A program made the position numbers and the translations under genes. Shown here in pieces: positions 32,663 to 45,589 of a DNA stretch of 64,000 nucleotides. Under the pieces are notes generated by a model. That model saw nothing but the letters and a program-made list of their open reading frames with translations, was not told where the DNA came from and made no database searches. Each line of letters opens with the position of its first letter. Position 1 is the stretch's first letter. Source of the DNA: Stenocarpella maydis (Eukaryota; Ascomycota; Sordariomycetes; Diaporthales; Diaporthaceae); NCBI GenBank assembly GCA_002270565.1, contig NQMI01000083.1, positions 145,510-209,509 of the forward strand, given 5' to 3'.

Positions 32663-33999
32663 TTGTTCCGACTGTCTCAATATAAATCCATGTTCCCTCT
32701 CTGTCTTGATGACAAGCGGGAACGTGGTTGTATGTTGGGATTGCAAGTGCTGTTCTGCCAGGCAAGAGACCCATCAATTATACACATGCATAGTAGTGAA
32801 GCCGAAAATAATGCTTGCATATGGGCTATCAGAATTCATAAATAAGTCTTGGCATTAGCAGCTTTATTCCACAGTCCATGGGGGTTTCCTGCTGCAGAGC
32901 AAGCCGTCCTACATATGCACCAAGATCAAGAGTGGTCAGCAGAGACGGGTGAGTGCTTCACAACAGATGCTCAAGGCCGGCTTGACCCCAGCCCAGTTTA
33001 ATATTGTGGCTTGATGCTGATAATATCTATCCCTCTCACCACAGGGGTCCTCTTGACGGAGATTGTTCTGCAACGCCCCTACCGGAATGGTGTGGGTGGT
33101 GATGGAGCTGTCGATACTGGGACACCTGAGATCACAACGGGCGAATGGCCCGGCCGGGGGCAGGCCCAACCCCGCATCGTTCATCCTCTCCACTTCCAAG
33201 CCTCCAGGTCCATCAATTAGGTGGCGAGGCCGACTCGAGCTTAACCCAGAACGGGGCAAGATCAGGTCCACCTCCGGCTTGCCGTGACCTCGTTCGCAGG
33301 ACCAGGGGAGATCTGGAGGGACGCAGTGATGGCACAGGTTGGGGGAGCCCACGAGCCCGGCAAGCTGGCTAACGGTGCCGCAAGTAACACCCAGGCGGAC
33401 CTTGCCCGTAACGGGTGTGGGCGGGCAGGGGAAGCCGTACAAGAGAGAGTCCAGACGCCATCGTGACTGGATTCCAAAAGTATGGCTTGTGACCAGTTGA
33501 CCGCTCCGGATCCGATCTCAACCTTCTCCTTTCTCATGTCGTGTCGTCCTCATGCCCTCCTTATGCCGTCCTCCTTCTCCCCCTGATTTGCCCTCATCCC
33601 CCCCCAGAGCAGGACCGTACCACCATCCCCGGCGACGTTGACGACCCTACCGACAGACCCATCGAGAGTACCTTGGGATCGCCACCATCCCCCGGAATCC
33701 CCAGACCCCAGAGTTTCTGCCACCGTCCCCTTCCTTGTCCGTGACTCCAATTTCTCAGATCCACGACTCGTCCGCCCCCGCAGCCCGAGCCTTAAAGTTC
33801 GAGCAAGGCGCGTCAGCAACAATCAGAACTGCGCCCACCGCCATCTCGAGTTGCCGTCCGCCAGGCGATTGGTGTTTTCAAAACCATGAGCCATAGTTAA
33901 ATTTGTTCGATCGTGGGAAAACATAAAACCAAAAAGCCTGGGAACATCTGGATATTTCAGGGGCTGGAAGAAGTCGACAGATTTGGGTGCCGAGACAAG
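32663..33999. other. intergenic, upstream of regulator
   Basis: No supported gene. The 5' UTR and promoter of the Zn2Cys6 gene that starts near 34000 lie here. The open frame continues upstream to about 33913 without an earlier ATG. Confidence 0.5.
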
Positions 34000-36442
34000 A
34001 TGACTACAATGCTCGAGTCCGGCAGGATGTTGTTATATACAAAGGTGGCCCCTCCGAAAGCACCCAAGAGACGGTCGAGGGCAGGTATGTCCCACAGTCC
34101 AAGTTAATCTCTGTGCCCGCCAGCCACATGCGCGAAGATAGGAGCCTGTGGTCCCCCGGACATCACACCCACCTGTAGTGGGTTGCGTTGGAATAGCCCG
34201 TCATTAAACTGCCAACAATCATCCCGATTGGATAATCTGAGCTGACCACAAGCTATCGTTCTGTTTCTCCAGGCTGTACGTTCTGGTAAGTAGACTTGTT
34301 CGCGTCAATGAAGCTGTCCCCGCACCTTCGCCTGCAGGCCCGCCACATCGGCTGACCATTCATAGCAAAGAAAAGGTTCGTCCGATCTTCGTGCCTCCGG
34401 GACGAATACTACCCTCCTTCGCCCACGTGTGAGGAACCTTGCCGGGCAGCGCTTTCGCTGACCATCTCGTAGAAGAAGAAGTGCGATGAGGTTCGACCGT
34501 CGTGCTCGCGCTGTGCCGAGCGCGGCCTCGACTGTTCATACGAAGCGGTGCGGCCGCGCCAGAGGAGGAAGCGAAACTCCAATGCCTCCTCTACAGCCAC
34601 CAGGCAGCTCGACCGGAGGCTCTCCTTCGCGTCCACGCGTCGCTGGTCGGTCGGAAGCACCGGCAGTGCCCAATATGACTGGTATCACTGCCGCACCGAC
34701 AGCAAGGGCGAACCGGACCACCTCATCAGCCCCCTCGACGGCACCTTCGACCCCATGTCCATCCCCACCATATCCGACCTGAGCTGCAGCTTCAGCCCGG
34801 GCGCCATCGCCGAGTCAGCCATCGACTTCGACGACGACGACCGCGCCGAGAGCGCCAGCAACGGCACGACGGCCATGACGCACGTCTCCAAGCCGCCGGA
34901 CCTGGCCATGATCGCGCCGTGCCCCGTGGGCTCGCCGCTGCTGGACTTCTACATCCCCGCCTTCTCCGAGTTCTCGGACCGCACCAACCGGCGCGCCCTC
35001 GTCGCCCACTTCTGCGAGAGCCTCAGCCACCTCATCGTCTTCCGCGAGGAGAGCGGGAACCCGTTCCGCGAGCTCGTCCTGCCCCTGACCGCCAAGAGCT
35101 CCCCGGTCATGAACGCCATCTACGCCCTGTCGAGCGCCCACATGGAGTACCGCGGGGTCACGAACCAGGAGCAGTCCATGCATTTCCACGGCCAGGCCAT
35201 CCAGGGTCTTGCCGCCCTGATCGACACAAAGGCGAAGACAGCCGAGAACAGGAACGAGCTGTTGGCAGCCATCATGCTTTTGGTGTATTATGAGGTGGTA
35301 TGTGGGCTTGACAACTCTTGTGCGTATAATATAACTTGCTGACAGTCTGTGCAGCTCGTCCAGAGGGGACGGTCCAACTTGGTAGACGGACACCTCAAAG
35401 GCGCCATGACGATTATGAATTCATATCCGGCAGCAACGGACCCTACCGGGATCTTCTTGGAACGTGTATGCGCCACCCCCCCCCCCCTCGTCTGTCCGTC
35501 TTGGCCTCTTTACCCTGCTGACAACCCCGAAAGGCATTCCGATTTTACGATGTTATTGCGGCTCTCTCTTTTGGTACAGCGCCGTTATCACAAGCACCGG
35601 GGAAGGGCTGCCTCCACCCCTTCCCCCCCACGGGGGCACCAGTCACGTCCCCACTCAGCTCCGTCGACACGCTGCTGGGCATGGCGACATCACTCTGGCC
35701 GATAATCCACCGCCTCTCCAAGCTCTCCTCGGACAAGACCGACCTGGAGAGCGCATGCCGCGAGGGCCAGCCCTCGCCCATGATCGCCGTCCTCAAGACC
35801 GAGTTCGAGACCAACTCGCAGGCGATCGAGCGGGCGCTGGAGTCGTGGCAGCCGTACCTCCCGCCGGGGTTCAACCCGGACGACCCGCCGTCGCCCGAGA
35901 CGGAGGAGAGGCGGCACGACACGGAGACGGCGGAGCGGTCGCGGCTGCACTCCATCTTCAACAACGCCATGGCGTACCGGCACAGCGCCTCGGTCTACCT
36001 GTACCACAGCATCTACGGGTACCCGCGGTCGCACGCGTCGGTGCAGGCGCACGCGCACGCGGCGCTGTGGCACTGCCTGCAGACGTGCTCGCACGCCGGG
36101 CCGATGGGGGCCCTGCTGTGGCCGCTGTTCGTGGCATCGTGCGAGGCGGTCACGGAGCAGGACCGCGGGCTGGCGCGGGACGCCTTCGCGCTCGTGGAGA
36201 AGAGGCAGGGCATGATCAACATCAAGTGGGCGTGGGACATCGTGCAGGAGGTGTGGCGCCTCGCCGACGCCATGGAGGGCGAGGGCGAGGGCGAGGGCGA
36301 GGGCGAGGGCGGCGCGGGAGGAGGAGGAGACGCGCAGGCTGGGGACGGCGAGGGCGAGTCCCCTGTCTCTGGGGCGCTCTCCACGCCGGACCTGTGGAGG
36401 AAGGTGAGCAAGCAGATGGGCATCAGTATTGTGTTTGGGTGA
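34000..36442 (+). CDS. Zn2Cys6 transcription factor with micro-exons
   Basis: Six exons inferred: 34000-34084, 34273-34285 (13 nt), 34366-34375 (10 nt), 34473-35297, 35355-35465 and 35534-36442; 650 aa. Splicing the two micro-exons completes a perfect zinc cluster: CTFCKEKKKKC then [11 protein letters not shown] (spacing 2-6-6-2-6), preceded by KRRSRAG and followed by PRQRRKRN. Each of the first three introns has a GCTGACC branch site near its acceptor. The C-terminal regulatory domain (fungal_trans_2 type) reads [24 protein letters not shown] and [18 protein letters not shown] (GAGGGC)n run at about 36277-36310 encodes a Glu-Gly repeat near the C-terminus. Target genes are unknown. The exact start is uncertain; the ATG at 34027 is an alternative. 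Confidence 0.85.
36277..36310 (+). repeat. GAGGGC hexanucleotide repeat in coding sequence
   Basis: About five and a half units encode alternating Glu-Gly in the C-terminal part of the regulator. Confidence 0.85.
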
Positions 36443-38458
36443 GCGGGCCGGGGCGGCGGCGCTTGGGTGTGTGTATTTGATACTACGTGTAACCATATTG
36501 GCAGGGGCGCACTGGGCAGGGGTGGTGGGGAAGCATTGCAACGGTGAAAATCACATGTAAAAAGCCTCCCTCGGGGGCTGGGTCGGTTGAATACTATACT
36601 ACATGTGTATGTATTGGGCCTCTTGGGCTTGGGGAAATCATTAACATGGGTGGCTTATCATGGTCAGTCAGCAGCGTATTACCAGTCCTGTATGTAGTAG
36701 TGTACAAACACGTCGGGTGCACGAGCACACTGTCTGCCGTCTATTGACAAAGAATGGGCAAGCCACGAGAGACCTCTGCCTATCAGCATTTGCGCCCTTG
36801 GCCAGAGGCATCAGGAGCATCCCCGGCGCTTATGAGGTTGGTGACCAGCCTTGGTGCGTGGCGGGCAGGCAGCCCTGCCCCCCGTGAGCTTGATAGTTGA
36901 TGCTTGGCGTCGGACAAGCGCCCCCGAAGCGTTCACGCTCAGCCTGATGGCTCGTCACGCAGACCCGGCTGATGCTGTATGTAGCGGGGCTGCCACCATG
37001 TAGTGGCCCAGGTGTTGATGTGACCCAGCTGGCTGTTGACTGACCATCCAGCCGATAGTCAATCAGGCCTCGTCACAATCCTGCGATCGCCCTCGGTTCG
37101 GCTCGGCGGTATGCCCTGTTGCGGACCTACGCGAGGCACGGCGACGAAAGAATCATCCACGCCCCTGCAAGACCTGTTGGCAGTGAGAATGGCCAGCGGC
37201 GGCCGTCATCAGGCACACTGCAGCATGGTCCAACAATACCCCGTGGGGGGTCGGAAAAGCAAGGTGGTGGGACGAGCGGAAGCTTGAATTGTGGTCTTGC
37301 AAAGGCAGTGGGGAGAGACGAGATGAGAAATGCATGTCGTCCCGCTGCCATGCACGGATGCTCCGCTCCATCCCCATCTCTTCCACTACCCCCCCATCCT
37401 GCAATGCTTGCTCTCTACACCCGACAGAGCCCTTGGTTGGCTGCACCCACCCTGCGTGTCCGTTCCAAGCAGAACCTCGCATCACCTTCGTCTCCAGGCA
37501 ACCGGAATAACGACCGTGCCAGTGTGGCAGGGGACCGGCCGCCCAGACAGCTGCAGCAGCGGCATGGATTGGGTCGAAAAGAGATGCAGCGGCAGTCTCC
37601 GCACCACCAAGGCCAACCCCCCCCCCCTCTTGTCGATCTCTGCTGCAATCCTCGGCCTGGCAGTACTACTGTGCACCCCGACTCCGTACAGCCAGCCCGA
37701 CAAGTCTGACAAGATGGAGGGCGAGGCGGATGGTGTCATCGACCCAATCACCCTGACGGCCCCGAGGGTCTCTGCCACCCTCATCAATCATCCCCTCTCC
37801 CACCTGTCGCCCTCCAGCCTGCTCAGACTGCCCGCCCAGACTGCCCGCCTGCCTGTCTGTCGAGCTGCCGTCAGCCTGACTCGACCCGCCCGTGCTTCTC
37901 GCCTCCTCGCCGATGGGACTTGCTCTGGGGCCCCGCACTCGCCCAGCCCACCAGGCAATCTCCAAGCAGGGCCCAAGTCCCAACAAGCACCTGCCGGGCC
38001 CCGATCCTGGGGCGCCAGTGCTCCGTCACTGCTGGCGCCTTTCCCCTTCTTATTATTGCATCTCGTTCCGTTGCAGCCATCCGTTCCGCCCGTGTCCAAG
38101 GCTGGACCCACGTTTCGCACGCGCTTCTGCAGTCCAGCAACGATCAGCTGCCTGCTACCTGTTCGCGTATGGTCCGTCGGCATCTCCCATGCCGCGCGTG
38201 TGTGGCGACTTCTGGAGCCGCGTGGGCGGAGAATCTTTCGTCAATAATAGCCGCCCCCCTCAAAGAGACGACGCGTGAACGCAGCGTCAGTGCAGCACTT
38301 CTCTTCTACTGCTCCTCGACCCTCCCCGTCCCTATCTACATTGCGTCATCCTCCTCGGGCCGTAGACCTGTGAGGGGGGGGGCATTGAGCTGCGAGGCTG
38401 TCTATTATACAGAGAAAGTAAATAATGCGCCTTGCTGACTCTCGCCCGTATCCTACAG
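36443..38458. other. intergenic and 5' region of next regulator
   Basis: Contains the 3' UTR of the preceding gene and presumably the promoter, 5' UTR and first coding exon of the regulator continuing at 38459. I could not locate that exon. The 305-codon frame at 37330-38247 is Pro/Ser/Leu-rich and probably fortuitous. Its position directly upstream could also make it an upstream ORF. Confidence 0.45.
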
Positions 38459-41400
38459 ATGTCTTACCTGCCGGAAACGAAAGACGCGGTGCGACGGAGA
38501 AAAGCCGACCTGCTCGACGTGCGACAAGAATGGCCATCAGTGTCTTGGATACCCCGAGCAGAATGACAAGATCAGGACAGACTCGGTCATCTCCCCTGTC
38601 AAGGTCGAGGGCGGGATCGAAACCTCGCCTGCCGAGCCAGAGGACCATCAGCCCACAGACGTCCCCGACCACAAAGACATCGATCGCCCAACATCAACGG
38701 CACGGGATGGCACAGGTCGTCACTCGGAAGCTGTGCCCGATCGTGCCCCTGCCCACAAGACACGGAGTGACTCCTCGTCCACCATGAGCGGCGGCATGGC
38801 CACGAAACCCCTAGAGGACAGCAAGGAATGGGCGACGGAGCCATCCAAACCGCAGACGCCCGAGAAGCCAGCAAAGAGGCGCCCATTCCAGCGCACCGTT
38901 TCCTTGTCCGACGACGCCCAAAGTCCCAGCGCCCGGTCACCAGTACAGCACCACCACGAGACCCACAAGGTTCCATACTTCCGCTACTTTGGACCGACCG
39001 CCATCGTGCCTGGCTATAAGCAGATGGTAGTCAATGTGCACCACTATCATCGACGCAGAAGCAGAGGGGGCTCCGCCTCGGTCGCCTCCCCCGGGTCTAT
39101 GCTGAGCCACCATAGTCTGCCCTCGCACGCCGACACTGTTCTCCAGGCAATGGAAGAAGTCCCCGTGTACGACCCGAACGACCCGGCACCGGCCCATCCT
39201 ACGATAATCAGCCTCATTAAGATATTCTTCGTGCATCTTGGCTGCAGCTACCCGTTCCTGCACGAGGCCCGGGTGCTGCGCATGGTGAGAGAGAAGAGGC
39301 TGGACGCAATCCTAGTGGATGCGATATGTGCCTTGGCGGCCAGGTTCTCAACCCCGGCGGACTCTCTGCCTGCCGTCGGGGAAAGCCCAAAGTCGGACTA
39401 TGGCAATGCTTTTGCGCAGCGAGCAAGGACCGCGACGGTCGATGCATTTCCATGTCCTTCAGTCGGCGCCGTGCAGGCGTACCTGCTCATGGCTTACGAG
39501 GGCTTCGGCGCAGGCCAAGACAGTACCCTGTGGATGTATCTCGGTCTTGCAATACGCATGGCATTCGACCTGGGCCTTCAGAAGAACGAGGGCGTCCAGT
39601 TTCAAGGTGACAAAGACCCGTGGTACACTAGGTCCTGGAACCATGCAAACGGGGATGAGGAAGATAACAATGCCGCAATCCCGAAGAGCGAGGCCCTGAG
39701 GCCCGAAGAGCAGCAGGAGATCGTTCAGGAACGTGTCGACACTGCCTGGGCTGTCTATATCCTGGACCGCATCATCTCCTCGGGGACTGGTCGGACTGTC
39801 ACTATCAAGGACGAGGAATTCGAACTGCCGACTCCAGAACCAGCAATCGATGCTGTCTCAGGCTGGCCACTCCCCTATCCTGCCTTCATCCAGATCACCC
39901 AGTTTTATGGGCGTGTCTCGGACGTCCTGAACAAGATCAACAAGGTGCAGGATCTGACAGAAGAAAAGATGTCAATCCTGGCCAGGATTGAAAGCGACCT
40001 GACCAGGCTCTACCACAAGCAAGACCCCCGATTGCATTTTAATCCGTTGCACTTTCAGAACTACGTCAAGTACGGGCAAGGAACTACCTTTATCCTCCTG
40101 CACGTCTGGTTTCACGCTTTGATCATTGTTCTCCACCAACCGCTCCTGACGTCCTTCGGCATCAGGCAGCCCCAGTTGACATCGCACAGTCGAGAGCTGG
40201 CCATGTCCAGCGCCAAAACCATTGCCGATATCCTCGCCCTGGCCGAGCTGATTGACCCGAAAAGCTACATTGGTAACCCGTTCATATCGCAGCCCATGTA
40301 CATTGCTGCGTGCGCCTTCCTGACCGAGTCAGCCGCTGTGGCCTCACAGCCTGTGTCAAGAGATGTCTCACCACCACCGGATGCGAATGCGGCGACGAAT
40401 ACGAACTCAGCACGGGCATCCACCAGGAAGGCCAAATCAGGGACCGAGGCGAGGACTACCAAGCATTCACTGTTGGCAGACGCGGCAAACCAAAACTACC
40501 AGAGGTGCTACAAGGTCCTGCAACAGCTCATCATGTACTGGAACGGTGTCAATTACATTCTGGTCGCATTAGAACACAGGTCAAAGGGCGTTTGGGACTG
40601 CGAGACCTACACCGCAGAAGAGTATGAGAGCACAAAGGCGCCCCGCCGCCCTACTTCATTAAGTCGGTTCGCGCGGCTCGATAACCCATCTTCGCCTCAG
40701 CCGAGCGCCCCTCCTATTGCCTGGTCGCTCACCGGCACAACAAACTCACCGAACTCGAGCCTCACACTTCTGTACCAGAACATGAATGCGGGAGCTCCGC
40801 AGACAGGCCAGGGCCCTACCCACCCACCTCCACCACCCGCGCCCCAATCCGCCCCAACACCGCCAGGCAACATGATCTACGACCCCATACGGCAGAGCCT
40901 GCCCGAGACGCCAACAACCTTCTCGGGATTCCCACAACCAGCCATCTCTTCTATGCGATACTCTGCGAACAGTTCGGCCGCGCACCGCATAACCCCGTCG
41001 CTATCCACCAGCCTCACGTCAGACACCAGGTCGGGCCTGACGCCCGAGGTCGGCCCAGGCACTCCCGCGAGCGATGCCAGGCTTCAAGTCCTGTCTGGCA
41101 TCGCAAGTGGGGGTCCTGTTCACCCACCGTTATCAACGCACCCATTCACACCTTCGTCAAATTACGACTCCCTCCAGGTTACATCGCCTCCCAACTCACT
41201 CAGCGATCCAAACTCTGTCCACCAACAGCGCATGCACCAGCTCAACCACGCCGCCCAGAGCAACACGTCCAATGATGTGGTTGCGCATTATGGTCATGAT
41301 TTTGCGCAGAATGGTCTGGCCTCTGGCTCTTACCCTTATTTTGGCGGGGGACCAATAGCCGATGCCATCACGGTGGAGGAAATCAACCTTGGATCCCTCG

Positions 41401-41510
41401 GGCTTCCAAACGACATGATGCCGCCGTGGGACTTTTTCCCCGGTGACTTTACTGGGCTATTCGATGCGAATCACCTTGGGGGAGGCCCCGGCGATCATGG
41501 ACACATGTGA
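38459..41510 (+). CDS. Zn2Cys6 transcription factor (first exon not located)
   Basis: The main exon opens after an acceptor (CTGACT branch, ...ATCCTACAG) whose first base completes a codon before Cys. From there 1016 codons run to the stop. The zinc cluster CLTCRKRKTRC...CSTCDKNGHQC (spacing 2-6-6-2-6) stands at the very start. Next come a Ser/Pro-rich linker, the block VPYFRYFGPTAIVPGYKQMV and the regulatory domain (PF04082 type). The last reads IISLIKIFFVHLGCSYPFLH, VREKRLDAILVDAICALAAR and MYLGLAIRMAFDLGLQ. A long Pro/Ser/Asn-rich tail ends DHGHM. The FRYFGPTAIVPG block recurs in a widely conserved group of fungal regulators whose target I cannot name. The ATG at 38459 is out of frame with the zinc cluster, so a short upstream exon must supply the start. 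Confidence 0.85.
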
Positions 41511-42379
41511 TATTGCGCATTCATCCCTATGTGTTAAAACTTCTTCATCTCTTTTTTTTTTTTTTTTAATTTTTATAAATGGATCGTGATCCTCAAATAG
41601 CACTGCGCGGCGTTTGTTGTGGTAACGTTCTGCATTATGAAATTGGGCCTAGTCACGTTTCTTGACAGCATCTCTTTTAGCGGCGGATGGATTCATTTGA
41701 TATTTTAAGGCCATACTTGTCCACGCTGGGGATTTGGACGATTGGTCAGGCCAAGTAGGACGCAGGGCCAGAGGCCGAGCGGGTTCTAGCTCATCGGGGC
41801 GCTCAGGATAATCCTTGGGTTGAAACAATTTTGTGCTTGGGAAGATGCGGCAGCAGCGGGCACCCTCAAAAAAGGATGGCGGATTTCAAGTGCTTCTGTA
41901 ATAAGGGAGCTGTGTCGGGTTGAATAACCTTTTCGATTTTGCATGGTCGAAAGATACCGCAAAAGGAAGCCCTGCTAATTGCATACTAGTAGCCAGAACG
42001 CAACCCCATAGGCACTAGGCAGCAGAGTAGCTAGAACATAGCAGGGGTTAGGGTAAGGAACTCACTAACCACAGGGTAAGCTAATAGAACTATTAACAGG
42101 TTTAGTAATAATAGAAGTAGACTCTCCAAGTTATAAGCAGTTTAAATAGTTTATTATTTAAGAATAATTAAAAATTAATTTATATAATAAATAGCTTTTA
42201 TGAATTAGACTTTATAACGTGATTTATTAGGAAGTGGCTAGGTACTATATGTGGCCTATTATGAACCAACACTGATGGCACCCCGGGGACCCATTTGAGA
42301 ATCCAGGCACATGGGAACGAGCACCGCAGCACGCCCCCGCACGACCCCGCAGGACCCCAACTGATGAGTTAGCACTACT
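41511..42379. other. 3' UTR and transition into AT-rich block
   Basis: A T15 tract lies near 41552. Normal composition lasts to about 41980, after which the DNA becomes AT-rich with transposon relics. A short GC-rich piece lies at 42270-42365. No gene is seen. Confidence 0.55.
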
Positions 42380-42733
42380 TGCCAAATCCTAAGGGTTAGG
42401 GTTATGGACCCACCTTATAGGTTTGGATTGATGAGCTTAACATTGATTTAGTTGAGTAATACTATGGATGAATTAATGGAATCATTATTAATCTTATTAA
42501 GTCACTAAAGAGTCGGAACATAGAAGGATATAGTCATCACTATAGTAAATAGCTTTTATAAAACAGACTCTTTAGTTATTAATTTAAGTATTTAATCCCA
42601 ATATTAGATAGCTTTATAGCTAGTAATTATTATTAGTTAATAATATTACTTATTAACCGCCTAATAATATATTCTAAATATAAACCCTTAATCTTTTAGG
42701 TTTAATATACTTAGAAACCCTCTAATTATTATA
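42380..42733 (+). repeat. 5' LTR of chromovirus
   Basis: Begins TGCC and contains AAGGGTTAGGGTTATGG. It shares long collinear blocks with 57831-58171, for example AGACTCTTTAGTTATTAAT and AACCGCCTAATAAT, differing mainly by transitions. Confidence 0.85.
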
Positions 42734-42819
42734 TTTTAATAACTCTTATTTATATATCACTATACAGACTTTAAGTAATATTATATACGGAACCCTTTAT
42801 AATATCAGACTTTAGAATA

Positions 42820-43119
42820 ACTACCCCTACTTGCAACCTTCTCCATAAGTTAGATAAATTCGCTAATAATGAAACCATAAACCCCTATATCTAGGAATTA
42901 GCCAATAAAATTAGGCAGCTATACCTCCTTATAAAAGAATAAGCTCAATATAATATAGAAGTCAAATAGCTTTAATAGGAAATTACTACCCTCCAGGTAG
43001 GAGCTAACATTATTAATACCCCAATCCAAATAAAGAAACATATCAAGCTTAATACTCCAGCCCTATATAACGGAACTACTAAACAGCTTCAGGCACATCT
43101 AATGCAGGTTAGAGCCTAC
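42820..43119 (+). pseudogene. gag fragment of chromovirus
   Basis: One frame reads a coiled-coil Leu/Lys-rich segment (ELANKIRQLYLLIKE) and then KLNTPALYNGTTKQLQAHLM, the hallmark start of the fungal gypsy gag capsid domain. It contains TAG/TAA where Gln is expected and is cut at 43126 by the next LTR element. Confidence 0.75.
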
Positions 43120-43125
43120 TAGTGC

Positions 43126-43521
43126 TGTTCCGGGGTCTAGGGGAACCGGCATGTTTCGGAATCCGGAGGAAAACCAGCCTTGGCATCCCCCCCCCCCTCC
43201 AAGACTATAAGAAGGGGCCTTCCTGTGTTGCTTTTGAGAAATTTCTAGTCCTAGAGAATAAATCTTTTTATACCCTATGAATTTGTATCTGTTAGATATA
43301 TATGTGTGTATTATAAAACTATTTCTTATGCCCTCTTTTTCTGTCTTTTCTTTTTGGTACTCTTTATTCCCCTTATAACTCTCTTATTGCGTTAGGGGCT
43401 TCTCTTCTTGCCTTTTATGCTCCTCTTGGGGTGGTTGCTTGATTAGGGCTCTGGTAGAATGTGTGCCTTTTTGTGTGTGAGGAGGTTTTGTTCTCTTGCT
43501 CCCCCTCTGGGCCTGTTTTCA
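43126..43521 (+). repeat. left LTR of second element
   Basis: Shares most of its length with 50688-51081, including AAGACTATAAGAAGGGGCCT and CTCCTCTTGGGGTGGTTGCT. Differences are chiefly C/T and G/A. Confidence 0.9.
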
Positions 43522-44564
43522 CTGGTGTCTGCTTTATAAATTGAATATGGGTTTCTTTGGCTAATGAGGTTTCTTCGGCTATTATGAAGTTCTTTGGTTT
43601 TTAGGCCTGGATTCCCTATTTTGTTTATAAGGTTGTCGGCTACTTTAGGGGAGTGAATCTCTATACTTCTGATATTATTTGATTTTGATTAGAGCTATAG
43701 CGCCCTCTCGCTCTTAATAGAGGATTTTGCTATTATATGAAGGCTAGATTTACCCTCTTGAGTTGCTTATAGTTGATTTAGTGGCGATAGGAGTAGGTAA
43801 GTGTGAGGCTAGTCTGATCTCTGTATTAAGCTGACTCTATTATCTCGGCTATATCTTGGACCCCCTCCTGGTGTATTTAATTCGGTAGTGAAGTATGGAA
43901 CCTCTAGCCTAGCTATATGTTCCTAGAAAAGCTATTAAGGGATTTGTGTTTTTAGGCCTTAGAAATTTATTCTGATTGGATTTAATAGCATCTGATTAGG
44001 GCTTATTTCCTTAGAAGGGATATAAAGGATTAGTATTAAAAAGGTTTGGTGGATTTTAACTGCCTATATTACCTGAAACTCTCTTGCCCTTAGATGTAGC
44101 ACTTAAAGGTTTAGTATGCTAATTCCCTAATATAGGTAAACTAAATATAATAAAGCCCTAGTTTAACTAATTAGGCCCCTTTTTAGTTTTCCCTTTTAAG
44201 TTATTATTATAATGCCTGGTTACCCTATTAAATACTATATTTAAGATATTATCTGATGTTATATAATATTGGGTTGGGTGATAGTGGTGCTGGATATTAT
44301 ATGCTTTTATAGGGAGTTAAAGAGGTTCCTGCCCTACTAATTGCTATCCTTCTAATTAATAAGCTTAGAGCTTCTGCTGGTGTTGGCACCCCCTGCGGTT
44401 AGGATGGCTAGCATTAGCAGCATAAGGGTATTCTGGGTATCTATATTGTCCTCTTTTGTGAGACTAGCGGTTGAGTAGCTCTTACCTTTGCATATAGTAA
44501 GACTTCATAATATTTAATATAACCTTCTATATTAATACCTTTTACTCTAATTATACCTAGTTAT

Positions 44565-44935
44565 TCCTATATGTATCTTAGTAAACTTTAAATAGTACTT
44601 ATGCCCTTATTTCTTTTAGATATACCTAATATAGAGAAATATTTAATACCTTTGGATAGTACTTACATCTTGCCTCTCTTAAAGGACCTTTGGTATTAAG
44701 AAACATTTAACTTTACTATTACTGTGAGGGAGTGATCAGGACCTAACCTGTCCTATATGTATCTCTATGGACCCTAAATAGCACTTATACCTTTATTTCT
44801 CCTGGATATACTTATTATAGAGAAATATTTAATAATCTTAGATAGCACTTATATCTTACTTCTTTAGCTATAGCACTGGTATAGAGAAATATTTGCCTCT
44901 ATTATTATAATAAGGGATAGATTAGGATTTATATC
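44565..44935. repeat. diverged tandem duplication, about 186-bp unit
   Basis: Two adjacent units (44565-44750 and 44751-44935) share TCCTATATGTATCT, ATAGAGAAATATTTAAT and GATAGCACTTA/GATAGTACTTA in the same order. Confidence 0.6.
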
Positions 44936-45190
44936 TTTTGTTTTTCTAATAGGGGATGTTTATTCTACTCTCCTATTTACTGGAGGTTCGCCCTTTAGGG
45001 GAAGGGAGCAGGATATAGATGAGGTAAGGGGGCTCTCATTAAAGAAAGGTCTACCTTAAAGATGCTAGTCTCCTTAGGAACCTGCTTTTACCCCATTTAG
45101 GACCTCTAATCAGAAGCATTATGCTCTTATACTACCTATTTAGGTAACTTCTTAGCCTGTTATACTTTTAATGCCTTTTAGAAATGCTAC

Positions 45191-45418
45191 CCTTTAGACC
45201 TTGCTATTCCTTAGCTTTTAAGAGGATATTTGTAAAGGCAGGTCTGATTAGCTTAATCTTATAGCTATAGCTTTCTATAGGGATATAGAATATTATCTGT
45301 NNNNNNNNNNNNCCTTTAGACCTTGCTATTCCTTAGCTTTTAAGAGGATATTTGTAAAGGCAGGTTTGATTAGCTTAATCTTATAGCTATAGCTTTCTAT
45401 AGGGATATAGAATATTAT
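45191..45418. repeat. 106-bp duplication flanking a 12-N gap
   Basis: 45191-45296 and 45313-45418 are nearly identical (one C/T difference seen) on either side of the unresolved bases at 45301-45312. This is most simply two contig ends that overlap but were joined as a gap, rather than a real tandem repeat. Confidence 0.8.
45301..45312. other. assembly gap (12 N)
   Basis: Twelve undetermined bases in the interior of the LTR element. Confidence 1.
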
Positions 45419-45589
45419 AGCATTAAGAAGTTTGCTAGAAGCTATCTAGAATTTTTGCTTTAAAAAGGAAGGATAAGCTTACCTTACGTTTAAAGATATT
45501 AGTCTCTAATTGCTAATTACCCTGAACTTAAGAGTAATATATCTCTTAGGGAATTAAAGAATGATTTCTAATAAAGAGGAGGTGGTGCT

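Noticed and set aside
35690..36541. 283-codon reverse-strand frame over the third-quarter regulator
   Set aside because: Antisense shadow of a coding exon with strong GC3 bias.
37330..38247. 305-codon plus-strand frame
   Set aside because: Pro/Ser/Leu-rich without domain, signal or coding bias. It is kept only as a possible upstream ORF of the next regulator.
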